Positions 11,545 to 23,701 of a stretch of 64,000 bases of DNA are shown here, piece by piece. The DNA is taken from assembly GCA_963989385.1 (NCBI GenBank), contig OZ022501.1, forward strand, positions 92,488,979 through 92,552,978, read 5' to 3'. The notes under the pieces were generated by a model. The model was not told the DNA's origin. It did no database searches and saw nothing but the letters and a program-made list of their open reading frames with translations. This stretch comes from Ctena decussata. Taxonomy: Eukaryota; Mollusca; Bivalvia; Lucinida; Lucinidae. Every line of letters starts with the position of its first letter. Positions within the stretch are counted from its first letter, which is position 1. A program made the position numbers and the translations under genes.

Positions 11545-12957
11545 GCATTCTCTTCAGAGACCCTTCTCGTTTAATGTCAGGCATATAGTTTATGGCATAG
11601 TGTTTTACAATAACATAAGTAGACTTTGTAAAGACAATCTTTAAGGTGCATGGGTATGCTTCCAAGTTTTTTTGCCAGTTGTACAAAGGGAAACAATTTT
11701 TGTGACTTCCTGTTTGGCTTCCCTGAATGACTAGCCCTTCTGAGGTGCTCTTGGAAGAAATAATTGCTATGGGAGAAAATTCTTTTAAGATTAAGCCTAC
11801 AATAGGAAGGGCAACAAAATTGAAAATGGTGCAGTTGCTTCTGTTTAAAGTCTCCATAGTCCCATCAAGGGTAAAAACGTCGAAACTAAAATCATAGTAA
11901 AAAGCGGTTCAATCGTCACGTTTGGTAATAAAATATGGGTTGATGTTCATATATTGAGTCATTTAACTGGCAAAAAGTAGAGAAAAGTTTTTGAAAAATA
12001 AAAAATTGCTCTACAAAATACAAGTTCCTGTTCTGGTTTCCCATCTAGCAATGCTATATAAACATAGGCGGGATAGTGATTGGGACTCCACGCCTGTACA
12101 TTATATTTTTACCATTTTATTTAACTTAATGAAATCGAAAGTAGGTCAGTTTAGTTGCCAACTAAAATGACCCAAATAAATTTTGAAACACTTTTTACGT
12201 GAAACTCAAGGGTGTTTTATTTGTTTAACGCTGGCTAATCACGGTCATTTACAATGACGCAACTATAGTTAGAAGCCTGAGGCAATACCTCACGATAAAT
12301 TTTTTTATGCAGATAGAGCAATGAGGCCTTTAAAGTGTATACATTTGCTGCAAAGACAGGGCTGGTACTTTAAAAGGAAGATTAACTTCTACTGTCATTG
12401 AGGAGATGCAAGTCATGGATGTGTTCCCATGCACCTTTTGGGCATCATCATTATGAGAATTGAAAAGACCCTGCATTATTTGTCTGTCAATACTTCATGT
12501 CAGCCAATAAATTTATTAAAATTATTCTCGTTCAGTTTACAATTTTCTGTTTGTTACCAATAGCAGGTTGAAGGTCAAACAAAAACGTTTTACTATAAAT
12601 AAACTAAGATAATGATATTACGTAACTCTGTCCTAGCATATACTGAAGATCATATCCACTTAAACATCTTCTTATCTTTGTCGCTCATATCATTTAGATT
12701 TCACCTGTTATATTTGGCTAAGTATTTGAATGTGTATATGCATGTGTGCGCACATATGTGTGCTGCTATTTCTGCATTGCTCATTGGATTAATCAAATAC
12801 TTCACAGCCATAGAATTGCCATATGACATGGAAGCCAATACCAGTTTTCTTAATAAATAATCAGCTTGTGCTGGTCTGAGATGGACCACTTAATCCTTTA
12901 GTATGACAAGTCTGACTTGACAGTGCAATGGGTTGGTCTTTGTTTGTTTGCATATGT
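11545..12957. other. No gene recognised; one dispersed-repeat copy
   Basis: About 11640-11800 matches the dispersed repeat family described at 4070-4222, with TGCATGGGTATGCTTCCAAG and TGTTTGGCTTCCC. The rest shows no exon, RNA gene or structured repeat. Confidence 0.5.
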
Positions 12958-12961
12958 ATAT

Positions 12962-13197
12962 GAGCTGCGACACGAGAAAACCAACAATGTGGTTGTGCGC
13001 CCAGCACAGACTGGGATCAGCCTGGGCATTCACCCAGTCTGATCAGACTCTTTGCTAAGTGCTTAAAGGGTAGCTGAAGGACTAAGCTACCTTCATGCGG
13101 ACAGTGAAGACTCTGATCAGACTGGGCGGATGCCCAGGCTGATCTGAGTCTGCGCTGGATGCACGACCACATTGTTGGTTTTCTCGTGTCGCGGCTC
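12962..13197. mobile_element. Palindromic GAGCCGCG foldback element, copy 1
   Basis: This 236-bp copy starts GAGCTGCGACACGAGAAAAC and ends in the complement GTTTTCTCGTGTCGCGGCTC. The two halves pair over almost their full length with a short centre near GGGTAGCTGAAGG. Flanking direct repeat ATAT on both sides, consistent with a 4-bp target duplication. Confidence 0.92.
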
Positions 13198-13999
13198 ATA
13201 TAAGGGTCTCAGTTTGGTTTACCTGTGTGTCAGCTTTGCTGTACGTATGTGTTTGGATGTGTTAATGAATAGGAGTAGACCTTCTTTGTATGTTCTTGAA
13301 GTGTGCTGGTTGTTCATTAAATATATGCCAGGTATATCACACTGCAGTTATATATATATTGATTTGTAGAACAATTTGTAGTAGATCTGCCTAGTGATAT
13401 TTTTTCTTGTTTTAATATATAGTGATATACAAATGTTTGAATCATGTATTGAAGCTTTAGACAATTTTTATGTTGGCTTATGAAGCTGTTGAAGGTGTAT
13501 TTGTTTACAATCACATGTATATCAGCTAGTGTTCATTGTTTTACTTCTTTACTTTGTACAGGAGCCTTACCGTAGGGTAATGTTCTGTAGGCACATGTGC
13601 AAACAGAAAAGACTGCATACTTCCAGTCTGCATAGGCCTCATGTTTAATCACCCACAGGTCTGTATATTGTTAAACGGAATACACCATATGCACAACATT
13701 TTGAGTCAGCATTCTTGTGGTGTGATAAATATAATATGAGCCATAAAAAGACAGTTGGCTTGATGTATCTGCAAACAGCAAAGACAAAACCAGTCTGTGA
13801 ATCCTTGCAGACCAGTCTTAGTATTCTGCCTATAGATTCCTTTAAGGTCCATATGTGGTGAGAATGGCAAATGTTTTGATCAAACTGAACATGTACAGGA
13901 TGGTTTGGGCTTTTGCTGTTTGTGGATGTGTTCAGCACCCTCTTTTCATGCTGTAACTCATATAGATTAGTGGATGTATGTGTGAATTTGAATTACCAG
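13198..13999. other. No gene recognised
   Basis: AT-rich sequence without a supported exon. The short open frames here have no recognisable domain. Confidence 0.5.
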
Positions 14000-14185
14000 G
14001 GCCCAGTTGTTCAAACCTAACACTGTTGTTAGTTAACAAGACATAAGAGATTCAAACTTACTTTACACAAAAACACTGCCATTATTTGCAGAAAAATGTG
14101 AGATCCTTTTGCACTGCAAAAGGTCCTAACATTTTTTTTTGGCAAAATATATTAGCACACTTGCTTTTATGCATACTGAAAGACT
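14000..14185. repeat. Dispersed repeat, 'GGGCCCAGTTGTTCAAACC' family, copy 1
   Basis: It shares the start (CCAGTTGTTCAAA), the TTAGTTAAC..GA segment and the inner ATGTGAG..CTTTTGCA / AAAAGGTCCTAACATT pairing with 14899-15145. The two copies are strongly diverged. Non-coding. Confidence 0.6.
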
Positions 14186-14716
14186 TTCTCCAGTTATGGT
14201 ACTGAACAGGAAATATTTGTAGTTTATAGTATGACAATCAATTTTTATAACATATTGCATATGTATGAACAATTATATTTGGAATTTTAGAAAGTAAAAT
14301 GGTGGATTTGGAAATAATGTTTAATGCAGGTCAGAATTGTAAATGGGAATATTTGCTCATATAAAGAAAAATCAAAACATTAAAAAAGTAGTAAAGTATC
14401 ATGTAATAGAAACAGCTGCATAGCATACAATTAGTTTTAATAACATGTCTCTAATTGTGGTCTATGGTTATTCCATAAATACGACAGATTGTGAACTGTA
14501 GACCAGCAGCCTTTTCTGTGTTTGTTCCTTGATATATATTAAAGTTTATTATTACACTAGACAGTTTTCTGCCAGAAAAAAGGTGAAAACCAAGACATAT
14601 ATATATTATTGTAAAGTACACAGGTGTGTTGTTAGATACTGTCTACTATTTGATTATAATGAAATTCATACCCAGTACTGCTTAGTACTAAGGCAACCTG
14701 TTGGAGCAAATAGTGT

Positions 14717-14757
14717 AAACCTAGACCATGCTGCTGAGAGCAGTCTGGTCTAGGTTT
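14717..14757. repeat. Short perfect hairpin
   Basis: AAACCTAGACCA pairs with TGGTCTAGGTTT across a short loop containing CTGCTGAGAGCAG. It may be a mini-foldback; arms of 12 bp are too short to argue for a microRNA precursor. Confidence 0.6.
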
Positions 14758-14898
14758 GTCCTGTATGCCAGTGATTGTATAAGCAGTTCCTGATAGAACT
14801 TAATCAGTTAAGTCAGTGTAGAAAAGGTAGAGGTTTCTGGATATTTAGGGTAATGACAATGACTATGTTAGTTCTTCTGTCAATTAAAAAGATCTTGG

Positions 14899-15145
14899 CC
14901 CCGGTTGTTCAAAACTGGTGACTGTTCAAATCTGATGATGTTTTTAGTTAACGAGATGCTAAACTTCTGAAGGTATTGTATACAGAAATACCAATATTTG
15001 CTGAAACAAATGTGAGGAGCTTTGCAGTCCATAAACTCCTCACACTTTTTTCAGCATTAAGTTTTGGCACACTTGACTTTGAGTGTACTGTACCAGAAGT
15101 CTTTATGAATTTTTGACAAAAAAAGTTGTTAGCATAAAAAACTTG
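14899..15145. repeat. Dispersed repeat, 'CCCCGGTTGTTCAAA' family, copy 2
   Basis: Diverged second copy of the repeat at 14000-14185, again with an internal inverted pair (TGTGAGGAGCTTTGCAG against ACTCCTCACA). Confidence 0.6.
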
Positions 15146-15198
15146 GCGCTGGTTTTAGTAGTCAGTGCTTTTTGTTTGACAACAGTTTATCTTTCTAT

Positions 15199-17101
15199 TT
15201 TTTAGCTCACCTGAGCCGAAGGCTCAGAGGTGAGCTTATAGGATGGGAGTCGAGCCGTCGTCCGTCCATGCGTGGGTGCGTGGGTGGGTGGGTGGGTGCT
15301 TCAACATTTTCAAACATAAATATCTCAGAGACCAGTGGGCCGATCGCAATCAAATTTTATCTGAAGCATCATTTGGGTGGGGGAAAGGCTACATTAGGTT
15401 TTGGTGCCGATCAGCTCAGAACTCTGGTTTCTATGGCAACAGATAGCCCCCATAGGGTTATAATGGGGAAAATGGCGTCATCACGTTTTCTTGACTGTTT
15501 TTGATTAGATCCTTATCATACTTGCAGGTAATGATGAATTACACAAGAGCTTGGATGAGAGTTCGAAATTTGGACAGATTGGAGCACAGACTACGGAGTT
15601 AGCTGCCCTTGAGCGTTTGAAAAAAATCCCATAGTGTTATAATGGAGAAAACTTTTTAGAATAACTTTGTCATCGCTCTATTGCCTACATTTCTCAACGG
15701 ATTTTAAAATAACTTCACACAAATGTAGGGCATGACAATATCTTTTTAGAATATTTTTAGAAAAACTTTGTCAGCGCTCTAGCACCTACATTTCTCAGCA
15801 GATAATAATAACTTCACACAAATGTAGGGCATGACAATATCTCGAGCAAGTTTGACTTTCAGGATGCTGCGCCCAAGGTCAAGGTCACTGTGGCTGTTTT
15901 TAGAAAAACTTTGTCAGCGCTCTAGCACCTACATTTCTCAGCAGATTTTAGAATAACTTCACACAAATGTAGGGCATGACAATATCATATCTCAAGCAAA
16001 TTTGACTTTCAGGGTGCTGCACCCAAGGTCAAGGTCACTGTGGCTATTTTAAGAAAAACTTGGTCATCGCCCTAGCACCTTCATTTCTCAACGGATTTTA
16101 AATCAACTTCACACAAATGTAGGGCATGATAATATCTCAAACAAGTTTGACTTCCAGGGTGCTGCGCCCAACGTCAAGGTCACTGTGGCTATTTTTAGAA
16201 AAAACATTGTCATCGCCCTAGCACCTTCATTTCTCCATGGATTTTGAAATAACTTAACACAAATGTAGGGTATGACAATATCTCAAGCAAGTTCGACTTT
16301 CAGGATGCTGTGCCCAAAGTCAAGGTCACTGTGGCTATTTTTAGAAAAACTTTGTCATCGCTCTAGCACCTACATTTCTCAACGGATTTTAAAATAAATT
16401 CACACAAATGTAGGGCATGACAATATCTCGAGCAAGTTTGACTTTCAGGGTGCTGCAATCAATGTTTTTGATTAGATCCTTATCATACTTGCAGGTAATG
16501 TTGACATACATAAGAGCTTGGATGAGTTCGAAATTTGGCCGAATTCGAGCACAGACTACGGAGTTAGCTGCCCTTGAGCGTTTGAAAAAAATCCCATAGT
16601 GTTATAATGGAGAAAACAACGTCATCACATTTTCATTTTTCATCGGATCGCCTTCATACTTGCAAGTAATGAGGATATGCATAAAAGCTTGGATTAGTTA
16701 GCATTTCGGCTAGATCCCACCACTGACTATGGAGTACCTGCCCTGAGCATCCAAAAAATCAATGTCACCACTTTTTCTTGGTTTCTACTGATCCGATCAT
16801 TTTCAAACTTGCAGGTAATGAGGAAATGCATAATATCTTAAACAAGTTTAAATTTTGGCCAGATCAGGCCAACCACTACGAAGTTAGCTGCCCTTGACAG
16901 CTCTGTCTATTGTGCTCTTGATCGGATACTTTTTAAACTTGCATATATTAAATGAGGGCATACATAATGTTTTGGATGAGTTTAATTTTCAGCCTGATTG
17001 GACCACTGACTGTGGAGTTAGCTGCTCTTAAGCATCTTAAATATCCCTATAGGTTTACAATGTCTCTCAGGTGAGCAATTGTTGCCCTTTGGGCTACTTG
17101 T
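15199..17101. mobile_element. Long AGCTCACC...GGTGAGC element, second copy type
   Basis: It begins AGCTCACCTGAGCCGAAGGC, is followed by CGTCCGTCCATGCG, and ends CTCTCAGGTGAGCAATTG then CCTTTGGGCTACTTG. The terminal AGCTCACCTGA and TCAGGTGAGC are inverted. The inside includes a tandem array (15655-16460). No transposase is encoded. Confidence 0.65.
15655..16460. repeat. Tandem array of about 140-bp units
   Basis: Units repeat ACTTTGTCATCGCTCTAGC, ACATTTCTCAACGGATTTTA, CACAAATGTAGGGCATGAC and CAAGGTCAAGGTCACTGTGG. I count about six units, the first ones partly truncated. The array is inside the element at 15199-17101. Confidence 0.85.
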
Positions 17102-18119
17102 TAATAAATGAATGGTACTCTGTGAAAAGGGACATCAAGCTCTGTTTATGCAACAAATACATAGTTGAATCTCTTTTCATAAATCGTGGTTCATCTGTAC
17201 CTTTAGGATTTATTATGATATATATAGGTGTTGATATTATATTCCTATTGGCTCCAAAGCCTTTATACAGAAGCAATAGATTTGTTAAATAAGATTGTAG
17301 CAGAGTAAAATATGAAAGCAGTACTGTCTTACTTTGTCTATAAAACCATAATAAAAAAAGAAAAAAGAAAAAAAAAAAATAGAAAAATCCTCTGAAATTT
17401 CTGCCTCTGCATGTATATTGCAATAGTTATTTGGTTCTTGTCATATACTTATCCCTTTCCACTATAGTAAAAGTTCCAAAGGGCTGGAAATGCTACTTAA
17501 TGGTACTTAAGCATCTGTTGAACTATTTTGTCCCAAATCTTTACCCCAGACAAATAAATCCTCAGATACAATTACAGATTTTTCCAAATATTCAGGCACA
17601 GAATTTATTGTGTCATTTTATTTAACTTTAACAACTATCCATTGCATTTAAATGGCTAATTCCTTTGTTATTGTAACATATACACAGATATTACATGCAA
17701 AAATATACACAATATTTCCTTTGAAACCACAAGGGTTTAAGTTTGTATTTTGACTTGATAGTACTTTGATTCAACTTGTATGATGGCAGCAGTCAGAGTG
17801 CTTGTTGAGGTATAACCATACACTGCCATGTTTACCTTCCATTTTGACAAAAAGTAACATTGTGCTTCCCTGAAGAAAGCCTTCCAAAAAGGGGTCTGCT
17901 CTTAAAGGAAAGACTTTGCTCAAAGAAGAAACAAAATTATGAGTTGACTGAGAATGAAGAGCCATATTAAACAACTTCTTACTTGTTTCTCCTGAAAGTG
18001 TATTCAGTCACCTTAATATTTGTAAAACCTTAAAGCTGGTACAGATATGCTAGAGCACACGAATAACTAGACCTAGATTTCAGATTTATGGAGCAGTTTG
18101 GCCAGGAGTCAGTTTTTGT
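17102..18119. other. No gene recognised
   Basis: AT-rich with an A-rich tract near 17350-17382. A short piece near 17880-17935 resembles the dispersed repeat described at 4070-4222. No exon is supported. Confidence 0.5.
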
Positions 18120-18760
18120 CTCATTGTGATAGAGGTGTTCACTTATCCATCCACCCGTCAATCATTCCGTTTGTCTGGCTGTCCGTTCGTCCACAATTAC
18201 GTCGACCCTATTCTTTAAATCCATTTCTCGCAAAGTATGGTACCTACAATCAGCAAACCTGGCACAAAGTGTTGTGTTAAAATGTTCTTGAGGGCTATTG
18301 CACTTATTTTCACGCTTGACCTATATTTCACGATCTGCTGACTTCATAAAATTTTACTTCCAAAATTACATTGACCCAAGCGGTTAAGTCCATTTCTTTC
18401 CAAGTATGATAATCACCATATCATGCATAAAGTTTCAAGGAACGTTGCACTATTCTATCCTTGACCTATTTTTCATACTAGTAAGCTGCTTACTTTGTAA
18501 AATTTTACGTCCAAATTGCATTGACCCTAGCTTTTATTTCATTTCTCTTGTAGCGTATAATGCATACAACAGTCTCAAACCTATTATGAAGTTTCTTCTT
18601 TGAATGGCCTTCTCGAATGTTTCTGTTTTTGTATCTTTGACCAATATTTCATGCTCTGTTGGTTTTGGATTTTTTTTGTGTGTCACCTGGCATCTACACA
18701 TTGCATGGACTCCAGCATTTATGTCCAGAATTGCATCCTTCCTAGCTTGTAAGTAAAATT
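18120..18760. repeat. Diverged direct repeats of about 165-180 bp
   Basis: Three degenerate copies share TCCATTTCT.....AGTATG, CAAACCTGGCACAAAG (or variant) and TTGACCTATATTTCA, starting near 18210, 18385 and 18530. The first is preceded by CATCCACCCGTC and TCCGTTCGTCC. No coding content. Confidence 0.6.
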
Positions 18761-19047
18761 CTCTGAAATATTTCTACGCAAATTCATCAAACCTAGCTTA
18801 CACTTTCTTCCAACCATGGTCTCTGCAACTGTGGAAGTACATTTGTACAAGGCAGGTGCGACATAGTGCTCCGCGGAATTCTTGTCTGTAGGACAGAATG
18901 GACTTTCCTGAATTTGACGATGAAAAACTTAAATATTTACATGTACATCATTACCAATGTTTCTTCGATCCATATTTCTTTATTCTACATTAAATTACCA
19001 CGAAAAGAGCACATAGAGTGTCTAAAATAAAGTGTAAATATAAAAAT
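18761..19047. other. No gene recognised
   Basis: Nothing supported on either strand. Confidence 0.45.
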
Positions 19048-19190
19048 TAAAGTTTGAGTTTTCAGCGTTCATCATGTGAAGAAGCCAGTGGTCTTCCCTA
19101 AAATTCTACCAGAAGCGTGAAGCGCTTCATGGAATTTTAGCTCTGCCCACTGGTTTCATCACACGATGAAAGCTGAAAAATCAAACGTTA
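19048..19190. repeat. Foldback of about 140 bp
   Basis: AGTTTGAGTTTTCAGC pairs with GCTGAAAAATCAAAC, CCAGTGG with CCACTGG, and CTAAAATTC with GAATTTTAG. The centre CGTGAAGCGCTTCATG is itself palindromic. Confidence 0.85.
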
Positions 19191-21086
19191 ACTCTTAATT
19201 AAATAACGACCTTGACGTGCCGTAGTCACAGGAGGCGTGCTGCTGCAAGGGTCACACAAGGCGTGCTGCTGCAAGGGGAGTCCCTGACATTGTCAGTCTG
19301 CCAAAACAAAAAAAAAGTCGGCCACTTCTGAATAATCTTCTTCATGCTGCCAAAAGCTCTCTTAACTTCTCAAACCGACTGGCCAGCGTTGAGCTTACCA
19401 ATGGCCTGATTTTGTGCAGATCGTTATTTAACCGAAGCATGCTGCAGAAGAAAAATCTTTTGTGATTTTCATATTTGCAAGAGGTTTGAGATTGCTTATT
19501 AAGCAAACGAATTGTCGAGTTATAAACATGGTGATTTTTGAAAAACGAAATATGACCGATGTGTATTTTTGTTTGAATACGGCCCATTGCACACAGAAAC
19601 AACCTTTAAATGATAAAAAAAAGCACTACAGACAGTTTTGAATGTATTCTGACTTTAAGAAAATGACAAATCCCAAACTATTGTACAAAGAAAAGAGGTT
19701 ATTTTTTTTTTAAATTGGCTAAGTATATATTCATTTTAGCTTTGAGTATCATAATGGAATGTTCAATAAAAACAAGAAAAAATGTGCTTCTGAGGTCTTA
19801 TTTAGAGCTATCAGAACAAATTTAACAAACAATTAAACATATTTAGCATGTAAAGAATCAAAATTAAGCAGAGAGAAAAATATTTAATTTAAAAAGAAAA
19901 ACATGTCATAGGTCCTGTAGCAGAGAGAAAACCCAAATCTGCCTGCACATTTGTCGGTCTGTTCAGATATAAACAATTTAATGATGCTAAGGAATCTATC
20001 CAGTGAAAAACCAAGACATTAAGCAAATTAAGAAGAGGCTTCTCTGGTATCAGATACACACAAGACATCCTTTCAAATAACAAATAATCCATAGGCACAC
20101 AAATTTTATCAATGTCTATGCGTCACATGACACTGACGTAATGCTGTGTCAACGTCTTGTGCTGTCTAAGCATTGTTTATGCTAGACTGACGACAAGCTG
20201 GTCTTAGGACCTTGAAAATGGAAACTGTCAGGTGGCAATACTGGCTAGAGACCAGTGGCAGCCATATTCGATTGTGTGCACAGTTTCGTGGTTTTTTTTT
20301 GCTTAAAAGATTATAAACATTTGTATAGAACCCAAATCGGAACACATACAAAAGGGACTGGCACAAATGACATCCTAGAGGGGCAAACGATAAACTACTT
20401 CCCCTAGGTATCCTCGAACAAACATCAACTCTTTTACACAGGACTATGATGCTTGATCCTCGCATAGTTGGATGGCTTGGATGTGTATACCGAAATCACT
20501 TGCAATGCAAAAATGTGACACAGACCACCGTCTGAGAATGGCATATGATTATAAATTAGATTTACGTAAAGTTCATGGAAATGCATCTTTCAGCACATGA
20601 TGGCAACTGTAATGACCGCTACTGGTATGGTCATGTACGTGCATGTTTTGCTGCCTGTTTGTGACCTGTTTCGGGGACCTGCTTCGGGCAAATGTTACAG
20701 TGTACTTCAATAAACAACGACAGTTACCTCTAGTATATTTGATTAAAATATAGTCTAACTAGATGTCTTCCTTAGATAACTGAGTAAAACAGCGTCACAA
20801 AAAAAATTGCCACCACTGGTCACTAGCTTGTATTGTTTAGAATACAGAAGAAACTGATAACTGCAAACAACTTGTACTGTACGAGCAATGTCTCTGATCT
20901 TTCAGCTTATGATATAAACCAATCGTTTTGCGGTTCAGTTTGAGAAAGTACCATAACATGTATGTGCATTCAAAAATAAAGAAATTAGTTTACATTTTAG
21001 CAAATATTTTTTCATTTCTTTTTTTAAACGTAATTTAAGCAAATGCACTGTCAAAACTGAAAGACCAGAAAGCATCAACCCAATAT
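19191..21086. other. No gene recognised
   Basis: A short direct duplication GGCGTGCTGCTGCAAGGG occurs twice at about 19230-19280. Nothing else stands out on either strand; short open frames lack domains and splice support. Confidence 0.5.
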
Positions 21087-21320
21087 GAGCCGCGACACGA
21101 GAAAACCAACAATGTGGTTGTGCGCACAGCGCAGACTCAGATCAGCCTAGTCATCCGCCCATTGACCAGACTCTTCGTTAAGTGCTCAAAGGGTAGCTAA
21201 GGTTCTAAGCTACCTCCATGCGGACAGCGAAGACTCTGATCTGACTGGGCGGATGCCCAGGCTGATCTGAGTCTGCGCTGGGCGCACAACCACATTGTTG
21301 GTTTTGTCGTGTCGCGGCTC
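21087..21320. mobile_element. Palindromic GAGCCGCG foldback element, copy 2
   Basis: Starts GAGCCGCGACACGAGAAAAC and ends with TCGTGTCGCGGCTC. Flanked by ATAT on both sides. It lies about 325 bp downstream of the GPCR stop codon, possibly in its 3' UTR. Confidence 0.93.
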
Positions 21321-21645
21321 ATATAACTTTGTATACATAATCACAAATGAATTTTTGATCTTTAATGAAAATACATTGAAAGTAAACTTTTGCATGTCCG
21401 CTATTACTGACTCCAATTCCGATCACGCAAAATCTTTTTAAACTCAGCCGACCTCCACGGCTGGTGCCTTTTAACCCTATCTGTTCTGTACTTCCATGCC
21501 TAAGATGAAGCCTCAAAACAGACTGAAACCATGTACATGTGCCATTGAGAGCAGTTTTGTCCAGATTTTATCAAAGGTCTACCCTTTTCTTTCAAGAACT
21601 CTGGTATACAAACAATATAACAGCCACAGTACTGTATCTGCTATC

Positions 21646-21959
21646 TTATACATGATTGTCCACGCAATGTTTCATCAGCGCCTCACTACTACATCCTTGA
21701 GGAGTCTCATCAAGATCTATAAAGGAGTCAATATCCTCTGACTTGGTCCCACTGCTGCCCCACCGGTCATCCACGTAGCTCTCTGTCTGAGTCCTGAACG
21801 TCATCTGTCGAATGTATTGTCGACCTCTAAGGCAGCTACATAAAGCCCTCTTGAAAGTCTGACGAAAGTTTTTCGACATGAAGCCATACACGACTGGATT
21901 TACACAGCTGTTCGCATATGACATAACATGAAATGCCTCTCGCATGTATTTATATGGAC
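21646..21959 (-). CDS. Class A GPCR, terminal coding exon (TM7 and C-terminal tail)
   Basis: The exon follows a TTGACTTTGACAG acceptor read on the minus strand. Its first two bases complete a Gly codon from the TM6 exon, then 103 residues run to a stop. Residues [20 protein letters not shown] form the end of TM7 with the class A NPxxY motif as NPVVY, followed by the amphipathic helix-8 stretch [11 protein letters not shown] and a Cys pair (CSC) suited to palmitoylation. The tail is rich in Ser/Thr/Asp/Glu, as expected for a kinase- and arrestin-regulated receptor. Six minus-strand exons (this one, then 23337, 24520, 31715, 49076 and 51688) join in consistent phase into one plasma-membrane receptor. 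The ligand is unknown; the pattern fits neuropeptide receptors best. Confidence 0.9.
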
Positions 21960-22132
21960 CTGTCAAAGTCAAATATAGAATTACATTAAATCCTTTTTGG
22001 TATATTAAAGCAATGAATTGGTATCTTTTTGGTAGCAGTTATCTAATACGGTACAAAATCAACGTCAGCCCGCCAAGTAACATAATTCTTGCGTGTTCTA
22101 GTATAATAGATTTACAAGAGTTATACCATTCA

Positions 22133-22358
22133 AGGGCGTAGCTACCTATACGGCAAATACGCAAGTGCGTATTGAAATTTTGTCAAAATTGACAAAATTT
22201 CAAAACGCACCTGCATATTTGCATGCTGAATATTTATAAATTAGACAAGATTTCAATAAAAATTACCAAAGTGGCTGAAATACTAGCTTTCCCTTCAAGA
22301 AGTAGAGAATAAAACATGGTTGTGCGTATTATGAAATTGCCCCTAGTTACGCCCCTGC
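22133..22358. mobile_element. Small non-autonomous element with GGGCGTAGCTA-type inverted ends
   Basis: The left end AAGGGCGTAGCTACC is matched in inverted form by the right end CCCCTAGTTACGCCCCT. The inside contains a near-palindrome GAAATTTTGTCAAAATTGAC. It lies in the GPCR TM6-TM7 intron. Confidence 0.6.
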
Positions 22359-22980
22359 CATTGTTTGGAAGCATAATACTTATAGACAAAACGAAACAGC
22401 TCCTCTCGATTTTCGATTTTCTTTTTTTTTTTCTTTATGAAGACTGCGCAGTTTGCTTTCGTTCCATTAGAAGATGGTGTTCGGGCTGTGTATCAAATTA
22501 ATGATCGTTATTTGTGATTTTATTTACCTTTTATTTATTTAGATTTTTTTTCCAAAAAGTTTTCAACTGTTTCAGGCATCTCAGAGTGAATGTGACTGGT
22601 CTTCATAACAAATTCAGCGGGCACAAAATGTTGAAATAATGTTGATTCAACGTCATAACGTTGAATAAAAGGTGATTCAATGTTGTTAAAACCTAATATT
22701 TACATTCTTGGTGTATGTACTGAAAAGCCCTATAGTAAACCAATGGAACGTAATGTAGTTTACATTCCAATAATTACATTGAGACACACGACGTCAATGA
22801 CGTAAAAATAAACAATGGCTCTCTACAACCTGATTGAACGTCAGCAACGTCCTGACGTCATGCACGCCGTTCTACTGTTAGCAGAAAAAACTGCGGTTAC
22901 ATGTTTTACTGCTTCAATTTTAGCGCTTATATAAAATTTTTCATGAAAGATTTGATTGAAACGAATGTAAATATAAGCAA

Positions 22981-23195
22981 TGAACTTAATTTTTCTGAAG
23001 TTTATCAAAGTGTAAACTACATTGGGTCACTAGCAAAGTTTAAATGAACCCCTTCGGGGTTCATTCACTTTGCACGTGACCCAATGTAGTTTACTAGCAA
23101 AGTTTAAATGAATCCCTTCGGGGTTCATTCACTTTGCACGTGACCCAATGTAGTTTACACTTCGATAAACCTCAGAAAAAATGAAATTCATTCCT
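22981..23195. repeat. Foldback containing a 64-bp direct duplication of its own stem-loop
   Basis: The outer arms TCTGAAGTTTATCAAAGTG and its complement near 23160-23178 pair. Inside, TGAACCCCTTCGGGGTTCA is a perfect small hairpin that occurs twice because a 64-bp unit (23029-23092 and 23093-23156) is duplicated with one base change visible (CCCC versus TCCC). It is in the GPCR intron. Confidence 0.88.
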
Positions 23196-23336
23196 TAAGT
23201 GTGCCGTTTGGTACCAAAACCATGACCTGTATTTTAAACATTCGTTCAGCACGACTGGATATTTACGTTTGTTCAGGATAAAAAGTCAGCATACTCGACA
23301 TATCTCGGCTTATTATCCAAAATGCCATATACATAC

Positions 23337-23445
23337 CTATATGTAGTTCTGGAAGAACCTTAAAGGCAACTAGAACGTTGTTGATGGTGATTGGTGCCCA
23401 GCACAGTGCAAATACAACGATGATAGTCACAAGCATCTTGATTAC
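23337..23445 (-). CDS. Class A GPCR exon (TM6)
   Basis: This 109-bp exon has acceptor TTTTTGACAG and donor GTATGT on the minus strand. It starts in phase 0, encodes 36 residues and leaves one base. It contains VIKMLVTIIVVFALCWAPIT, with the TM6 motif FxxCWxP as FALCWAP, followed by NNVLVAFKV and a loop leading to ECL3. The CWxP proline kink and toggle Trp are intact. Confidence 0.92.
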
Positions 23446-23466
23446 CTGTCAAAAATTTACATAATT

Positions 23467-23701
23467 GAGCCGTGACACGAGAAAACCAACAGTATGGATG
23501 TGCGCCCAGTGCAGACTCAGATCAGCCTGGGCAGCCACCTAGTTTCACAAGACTCTACGTTAGTGCTCAAAAGGTAGCTAAGGGTCTAAGCTACCTCCAT
23601 GCGGACAGCGAAGACTTTGACCAGACTGGGCGGATGGCCAGGCTGATCTGAGTCTGCGCTGGGCGCACAACCACATTGTTGGTTTTGTCGTGTCGCGGCT
23701 C
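23467..23701. mobile_element. Palindromic GAGCCGCG foldback element, copy 3
   Basis: Starts GAGCCGTGACACGAGAAAAC and ends GTCGTGTCGCGGCTC, flanked by AATT on both sides. It begins 22 bp upstream (in gene sense) of the TM6 exon acceptor, so it sits extremely close to that exon. Confidence 0.93.
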
